NCBI GenBank assembly: GCA_036502025.1
Contig: DASXZJ010000029.1
Coordinates: 97,443 to 161,442, forward strand
Direction of reading: 5' to 3'
Origin: Bog-473 sp036502025
GTDB taxonomy: Bacteria; Actinomycetota; Acidimicrobiia; Acidimicrobiales; RAAP-2
DNA: 64,000 nucleotides
Positions 59,798-64,000 of this stretch are shown one piece after another. The position numbers were made by a program, and so were the translations under genes. The stretch's first letter is position 1. Each line of letters starts with the position of its first letter. Below the pieces are notes generated by a model. That model saw only the letters and a list, made by a program, of their open reading frames with translations. It ran no database searches and was not told the origin of the DNA.

Positions 59798-61078
59798 ATG
59801 CCCACGCTTTCGGAGGACCTTGCCTTTCGCGGCCTGATCCACCAGGTGACCGACCCCGCGCTGCTGCCCAAACTCGATGCCGGGGGCCTCACCGTCTACA
59901 CCGGCTTCGACCCCACCGCGGACAGCCTGCACGTCGGCAGCATGCTGCAGCTCTGCACCCTGCGCCGCTTCCAGCTGGCCGGCCACCGCCCCATCTCGCT
60001 GGCCGGCGGCGGCACCGGCATGATCGGGGACCCGGGCGGCAAGACGGACGAGCGCGCCATGCTCACCCCCGAGGTGCTCCGGGGCTACCTCGCCGGCATC
60101 CGCCCGCAGCTGAGCCAGTTCCTGGACCTGAGTGCCGACTCTCCCCACGCGGCCTTGCTCCTCGATAACAGCGTCTGGTTGGGCCAGCTCACCACCATCG
60201 AGTTCCTGCGCGACGTGGGCAAGCACTTCACGGTCAACCAGATGATGGCCAAGGAGTCGGTCAAGACCCGTTTGGAGCGCCCCGACCAGGGGATCTCCTA
60301 CACCGAATTCAGCTACATGCTCCTGCAGGCGTACGACTACCTCCACCTGCACACCGAGTACGGCTGCGACCTGCAGATCGGCGGGAGCGACCAGTGGGGC
60401 AACATCACCATGGGCGTGGACTACATCCGCCGGGTCTGTCAGGACGAGGTCTGGGGATTGACCACGCCGCTCGTGGTGAAGGACGACGGCACGAAGTACG
60501 GCAAGACCGAGACAGGGACCATTTGGCTCGACCCCACGCGGACCAGCCCTTTCCAGATGTACCAGTTCTTCCTCAACTCCACCGACGCCATGGTGGGCCA
60601 CTACCTGCGCTACTTCACCTTCCTCTCCCACCAGGAGATCGAGGCGCTCGATACGGAGACGGCCGGGCACCCCGAACGCCGCGCCGCCCAACGCGCCCTG
60701 GCCCGGGCCGTGGTCGGGCTGGTGCACGGCGAGGGCGAAGTGTCCAAGTGCGAGGAGGCTTCGGCGGCCCTCTTTAGCGAGGAGATCGCCACCCTCACCG
60801 AGGACATGCTGCTGGCGGTGACCGAGGATGCGCCGACCACCCAGATCGACCGCGGTGAGGTGATCGCCGGGCTGTCCCTGGTCGACGTGTTCGAGCGGAC
60901 CGGGCTGGCCAAATCCCGGGGCGATGCCCGCAAGCTGGTCAAGGGGGGCGGCACCTACGTGAACAACGTCCGCCAGGCCGACGAGCAGCGAAAGCTGGAG
61001 CCCAAGGACTTGTTGCACGACCGCTACATCGTGCTGCGCAAGGGCCCACGCGACGTCCATCTGCTGCGGATCGCATGA
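59798..61078 (+). CDS. tyrS: Tyrosyl-tRNA synthetase
   Basis: A 426-residue class I tRNA synthetase of the bacterial TyrRS type. The HIGH-like motif is HVGS (45-48) preceded by GFDPTADSL, and the KMSKS-like loop is KYGKTE (233-238). A C-terminal S4 RNA-binding domain is seen around RGDARKLVKGGGTYVNN. It charges tRNA-Tyr. It overlaps the next gene (ATGA), so a lipoprotein gene is co-expressed. Confidence 0.95.
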   Translation: MPTLSEDLAFRGLIHQVTDPALLPKLDAGGLTVYTGFDPTADSLHVGSMLQLCTLRRFQLAGHRPISLAGGGTGMIGDPGGKTDERAMLTPEVLRGYLAGIRPQLSQFLDLSADSPHAALLLDNSVWLGQLTTIEFLRDVGKHFTVNQMMAKESVKTRLERPDQGISYTEFSYMLLQAYDYLHLHTEYGCDLQIGGSDQWGNITMGVDYIRRVCQDEVWGLTTPLVVKDDGTKYGKTETGTIWLDPTRTSPFQMYQFFLNSTDAMVGHYLRYFTFLSHQEIEALDTETAGHPERRAAQRALARAVVGLVHGEGEVSKCEEASAALFSEEIATLTEDMLLAVTEDAPTTQIDRGEVIAGLSLVDVFERTGLAKSRGDARKLVKGGGTYVNNVRQADEQRKLEPKDLLHDRYIVLRKGPRDVHLLRIA

Positions 61079-61575
61079 GGAGAGGGATCCTGGCCGCCTC
61101 CATCGTCGTGGTGTTGGGGGTGGGTGCCACCTCGTGCGCCGGCCTCGACCAGAGGGGGTCGGCGTCGCACCGGATGAGCGAGTGGGTGGGGGGAACCGGC
61201 TTCGGCGACGACATCGGCACCCTGGTGGCCGACAACGCGCGCGTTCCCAAGGACATAGCCAACGGGACCGGTGCCGTCCATGCCGCCTGCGGGGCGCTCG
61301 AGGACGACGCCGAGATGGCCAACGGCGAGCTGCCCACCCCCGATCAGCAGGTGACGAACTGGCTCTCGACCGCCTACGGCCTCGAAGGCACGGCCGGCAC
61401 CGAGTGCTACAACGCCGGCGCGACCAACAAGACGCTCATGGGCAACGCCATTCAGGACACGGTCAAGGCGGAGGCGCTCTACGACCAGGCCCTGGCCCGG
61501 ATCGCGTCCATCGACGGGAAGTCGGTCGCCACCACCACGACCACCGAGGGTGACACCGGGGGCATCTTCGGATGA
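61075..61575 (+). CDS. Putative small lipoprotein of unknown function
   Basis: A 166-residue protein with a lipoprotein signal peptide: basic MRRG, hydrophobic core AASIVVVLGVG and lipobox ATSC with Cys21. The mature part is soluble, mildly acidic, has two further cysteines (in AACGAL and TECYN) that may pair, and ends in a Thr-rich tail before GDTGGIFG. No domain is recognised. It is translationally coupled to tyrS and to the next gene at both ends (ATGA). Confidence 0.72.
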   Translation: MRRGILAASIVVVLGVGATSCAGLDQRGSASHRMSEWVGGTGFGDDIGTLVADNARVPKDIANGTGAVHAACGALEDDAEMANGELPTPDQQVTNWLSTAYGLEGTAGTECYNAGATNKTLMGNAIQDTVKAEALYDQALARIASIDGKSVATTTTTEGDTGGIFG

Positions 61576-62117
61576 GCGGCCAGGACAGCACCAATCAGGA
61601 CGGCACTGCTGGTTCGGAGTTCGATCGCCAGCGACGCCGGCTGCTGTGGTCGCTCCCGACCGGGCTCTACCTGATCGGGAGCCGCCACGAGGACGCGGTG
61701 AATCTGATGACGGCCAACCTGGTGGTCCAGGTCTGCCTGGAGCCCAAGTTGGTCGGGGCGGCCATCGAAGCCGGGTCCGTCACGGCGGGTCTCGTCGAGG
61801 CGTCGGGGGCCTTCAGCCTCTCGCTGCTGGCCCGGACCGACAAGGACGTGGTGCGCCGTTTCGTCAAGCCGGTCACCGAGATCGAGCGCGCGCCCGACGG
61901 ATCGCTGGTGTCAATGTCGGGCCATGCCGTGCGCGAGGTGGGGGAGTCACCTCCGCTGCCGATCCTGGCGTCGGCCGTCGGGCATCTCGTCTGCGCGGTG
62001 ACCACGCGGGAGAGCCTGGGCAGCCATACGTTCTTCATCGGCGAGGTAACCGGGGTGGGCGGAGAGCCCGCCGACGTGCTCCGCATGGAGGACACGCGCA
62101 TGCACTACGGCGGCTGA
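61572..62117 (+). CDS. Flavin reductase-like domain protein
   Basis: A 181-residue FMN-binding split-barrel protein. WSLPTGLYLIGSRHEDAVNLMTANLVVQVCLEPKLVGAAI matches the start of the flavin reductase-like family, and GSHTFFIGEVTGV its end. It may reduce flavin for a partner oxygenase or act as a flavin store. ATG 61572 overlaps the lipoprotein stop. The tyrS-lipoprotein-flavoprotein string looks like one operon. Confidence 0.82.
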   Translation: MSGQDSTNQDGTAGSEFDRQRRRLLWSLPTGLYLIGSRHEDAVNLMTANLVVQVCLEPKLVGAAIEAGSVTAGLVEASGAFSLSLLARTDKDVVRRFVKPVTEIERAPDGSLVSMSGHAVREVGESPPLPILASAVGHLVCAVTTRESLGSHTFFIGEVTGVGGEPADVLRMEDTRMHYGG

Positions 62118-62150
62118 GCCGGCGCGGCCCCGCCAAGGCGCGTCCTCCCC

Positions 62151-62381
62151 TCAGGCCGAGCCGGAGCCCTGATCTTTGGGGCGCAGATCGATGCGCAGGG
62201 TGAGGATGCCGTCGACCAGCTCGGCCTCGGCGTCGCCGATCATGGCGTAGTCGGTGTAATCGCGCTGGGCCTGCTCACGGAAGCGTTGGCGCTCGGCCCC
62301 CTCAATGGGCGGGACACCCCGGGTGCGCACCGCCTCGGCTCGCTCGCGGAACCTGGCCACCATCTCGTCGGGGTCGAACAC
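62151..62381 (-). CDS. Small conserved-looking acidic protein
   Basis: A 76-residue soluble protein with an N-terminal helix DEMVARFRERAEAVRTRG, the segment PPIEGAERQRF and a strand-like end AEAELVDGILTLRIDLRP. It resembles a small actinobacterial family of unknown function that I have seen annotated only as hypothetical. GTG 62381 is the likely start; the longer open frame runs through the divergent neighbour. It ends near the flavoprotein gene, convergent. Confidence 0.55.
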   Translation of the reverse strand: MFDPDEMVARFRERAEAVRTRGVPPIEGAERQRFREQAQRDYTDYAMIGDAEAELVDGILTLRIDLRPKDQGSGSA

Positions 62382-62433
62382 GTTGGCCAGCGTAGAGGGT
62401 TGGGTCAGAATGGTCCGAGACGAGAGGTGGTCG

Positions 62434-62808
62434 ATGGTGGAGAACGAATCGAGGACGGCCGAGTCCATCGCCGGGCTGGTGCGAGCCGCCCTGGCGTCGG
62501 ACGATCTGGCCGGGTTCAGCGAGCTGCTCGATCCCGCGGTGCAGTGGGGTGCGCCCGACGACCCCACGCCGACGTGCCGGAACCGGGAGCAGGTGATGAC
62601 CTGGTACCAACGTGGGTGGCAAGCCGGCACCCGGGCGCGGGTGACCGAGGTCTCGGTGCACGGCGACAAGATCCTGGTCGGCCTCATGGTCACGCGAGAG
62701 GGCGACTACGGCGAGCGCTGGCAGATCCTCACCGTCGGGCCGGGTGGGGTGACCGACATACGGGGCTTCGAGGATCGAGCGAGCGCGGCCTCACGGGTCG
62801 ACGCCTGA
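62434..62808 (+). CDS. SnoaL-like/NTF2-fold protein
   Basis: A 124-residue single-domain protein: SIAGLVRAALASDDLAGFSELLDPAVQWGAP and NREQVMTWYQRGWQAGTR match NTF2/SnoaL-like folds, which bind small hydrophobic ligands or act as isomerases. ATG 62434 has GAGAGG upstream; ATG 62410 would add eight residues. It is divergent from the small 62381 gene with about 50 bases between starts. Confidence 0.7.
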   Translation: MVENESRTAESIAGLVRAALASDDLAGFSELLDPAVQWGAPDDPTPTCRNREQVMTWYQRGWQAGTRARVTEVSVHGDKILVGLMVTREGDYGERWQILTVGPGGVTDIRGFEDRASAASRVDA

Positions 62809-62848
62809 GCGCCCCGGGCCAGGGGAGGGGAACGGCGCCCACAGGCAC

Positions 62849-62854
62849 TACACT
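62849..62854 (+). promoter_or_regulatory. TACACT minus-10 box in a CAGGCACTAC-CTG context
   Basis: TACACT at 62849-62854 precedes the small Cys gene at 62936. The context CAGGCACTACACTG is almost identical to CAGGCACTACGCTG at 33336-33349 upstream of sepF, which suggests a shared promoter type. No clear minus-35 element is seen at either site. Confidence 0.4.
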
Positions 62855-62935
62855 GGCTCGGCGGTCAGGTTGGGTTTTGGATCGCGCCAAGGGCCGGTAT
62901 CCACTCGTTCGGCCCGGGTTTGACAAGGAGTTCTT

Positions 62936-63142
62936 GTGAAAAAGGGACGCCACCGCAGGTTCGAAGAGGCGCGCAGCTTGAAGCGATCACCGACGGAGTC
63001 CACGGCGCGCTGCGCCGAGTGCGGCGCCGAGCCCGAGGACGTCCACGCCGCCTGGTGCCTGGCCGAAGAAGATCAGTACGACCGCATCCTGGGCTCCACT
63101 CCCTCCCCGTCGTACGCCGAAGAGGACCCGCTCAACGACTGA
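62936..63142 (+). CDS. Small Cys-motif protein of unknown function
   Basis: A 68-residue basic-to-acidic protein with CAECG (about 26-30) and a third Cys in AAWCLAEED, possibly a small zinc site. The start GTG 62936 is preceded by a good AAGGAG. No family name recognised, but the coding signal and ribosome site are convincing. It ends 45 bases before the convergent gene. Confidence 0.6.
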   Translation: MKKGRHRRFEEARSLKRSPTESTARCAECGAEPEDVHAAWCLAEEDQYDRILGSTPSPSYAEEDPLND

Positions 63143-63167
63143 GGCGGGCTAGGCCTTCGTCGGCCCG

Positions 63168-63180
63168 GGACCCAAGGTCC
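63168..63180. terminator. Short hairpin between convergent genes
   Basis: GGACC and GGTCC flank a three-base loop between the small Cys gene and the facing 63188 gene. The stem is only five pairs and no T-run follows, so termination is tentative. Confidence 0.25.
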
Positions 63181-63187
63181 TGATTCC

Positions 63188-63997
63188 TCAGCCTTCCTTT
63201 GCCGAGGCCTTGGCGGCCGTGGTCCCGCCAATCGCGGCAGGGCTCTTCTTCGCGGTGGTCCGTGCCGGGGCCGGGGCCGGGGCCGGTTTCCGCCGGGTGC
63301 GCACGGCCGGGTGGGGGAGCGCCACCCGCTGGACCCGCAGCCGGTCCCGCTGACGCAGGTAGGCCACCAATCGTTCGAACACGCCGGCGCCGACCATCTC
63401 AGTGAGCTCGGCCTGCATCTCGCGGTAGACGGGCTTGGTGCCGACGAACGCGTCGGGCGACTCGGTGCACCACCAGTGAAACTCCTCGCCGCCCTTGCCC
63501 CAGTGGTTGCGGTCCCACTGGCGGATGGTGGAGGTGACGTGACCGTTCTCGTCGTCGACGGTGTCCTCGCGCCGTAACGGCAACTGCCAGCACACCTCGG
63601 GCTTGAGCTTCAACGGGTTCACGCCGCGGTTGACAGCGGCGACGTGGAGGGCACAACCGGGTCCGGCGGCGAAGCCCGGGCGGTTGAGGAAGATGCAGGC
63701 CTCGTCGACCAATCGGGTGGTCAACTCCCCGTCCTTGTTCTTACGGATGACATCCTTCTTGACGCCGTGGAACTGCCACTCTTCCGGCGTCAGGGTGGCG
63801 GCGGCCTTCTCGACCCGGCGGGCGTCCTTCTTGTCGATCAGGTGCGCCCCGTAGCTGCAACACCCCTGGACGAGCTCGGGCGCCGGCCCGGTGAGCACAC
63901 CCTGGCAGCCCTGCCCGAAGATGCACTTCCAATTGCTGGTGAGAAAACTCACGTCGAAGACCCACGTGCGCTCTTCACCTTCGTCCTCGAAGCTCAC
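63188..63997 (-). CDS. Cys-rich conserved protein, YkgJ/DUF3109-like
   Basis: A 269-residue protein with many conserved-looking cysteines: CIFGQGCQG, QGCCSYGAHLI, CIFLNRPGF, GCALHVAA and VCWQLPLR. This pattern resembles YkgJ-type metal (zinc or iron) cluster proteins. A basic Ala/Pro/Lys-rich tail of about 45 residues follows at the C terminus. The first available start, GTG 63997, lies three bases from the window edge, so the true start may be outside. Function unknown. Confidence 0.65.
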   Translation of the reverse strand: MSFEDEGEERTWVFDVSFLTSNWKCIFGQGCQGVLTGPAPELVQGCCSYGAHLIDKKDARRVEKAAATLTPEEWQFHGVKKDVIRKNKDGELTTRLVDEACIFLNRPGFAAGPGCALHVAAVNRGVNPLKLKPEVCWQLPLRREDTVDDENGHVTSTIRQWDRNHWGKGGEEFHWWCTESPDAFVGTKPVYREMQAELTEMVGAGVFERLVAYLRQRDRLRVQRVALPHPAVRTRRKPAPAPAPARTTAKKSPAAIGGTTAAKASAKEG

Positions 63998-64000
63998 CCA

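Noticed and set aside
59474..61060. 528-codon minus-strand frame inside tyrS
   Set aside because: Antisense shadow of tyrS; no recognisable motif.
1..64000. tRNA, rRNA, riboswitch and CRISPR features
   Set aside because: No cloverleaf arms, rRNA segments, conserved riboswitch cores or repeat-spacer arrays were recognised by eye; a covariance-model scan would be decisive.

Overview
The window is GC-rich, densely packed chromosomal DNA from an actinobacterium. Several features fit this: a division cluster ending ftsZ-yggS-sepF-yggT-divIVA with no ftsA, a mycothiol-type maleylpyruvate isomerase fold protein, a bacterial proteasome activator (Bpa/PafE), DUF3040 and DUF222-HNH proteins, and a menaquinone pathway. 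The overall gene set suggests Acidimicrobiia or a near relative, but that placement is inference. I saw no rRNA, tRNA, CRISPR array, insertion sequence or prophage; this is core chromosome with some accessory genes.

Layout. 1-6.9 kb: end of a membrane glycosyltransferase, a DinB/MDMPI-fold protein, a minus-strand operon of ferredoxin, His-rich PadR regulator and DrrAB-like ABC exporter, a methyltransferase and a nitronate monooxygenase. 7-18.7 kb: an MFS exporter with a fused winged-helix tail, a divergent sugar kinase and GH4 glycosidase pair, CapA-like protein, tyrosine phosphatase, acyl-CoA ligase, small membrane proteins, ROK kinase, HNH nuclease and lipoate-ligase-like protein. 18.8-36 kb: the division and wall cluster mraZ-rsmH-ftsL-ftsI-murE-mraY-ftsW-murG-murC-murB-ftsQ-ftsZ-yggS-sepF-yggT-divIVA, followed by a DksA-like protein, lspA and an RluD-type pseudouridine synthase. 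murF and murD are absent from their usual places. 37.4-47 kb: group 2 sigma factor, phosphatases, Rrf2 regulator, Bpa, RDD protein, dnaE and two unrecognised conserved-looking genes. 47-52 kb: thioredoxin-fold DUF255 protein, SDR, and an ECF41 sigma factor with its AhpD-like partner. 51.8-57.3 kb: menE, menB, menA, menH and menD on alternating strands with almost no intergenic space. 57.3-64 kb: DUF222-HNH nuclease, carotenoid oxygenase, tyrS, lipoprotein, flavin reductase-like protein, SnoaL-like protein and small Cys-containing proteins.

Genes are commonly joined by 1-4 base stop/start overlaps, so translational coupling appears widespread. The features most worth a second look are: a relay of two identical five-codon minicistrons at an operon junction (17165-17195); a 33-codon minicistron in the normal murD slot (25739-25840) with a possible murD relic; a candidate ECF41 promoter; a YqjI-like metal-sensor arrangement beside an atypical ferredoxin; and the compaction of the men locus.
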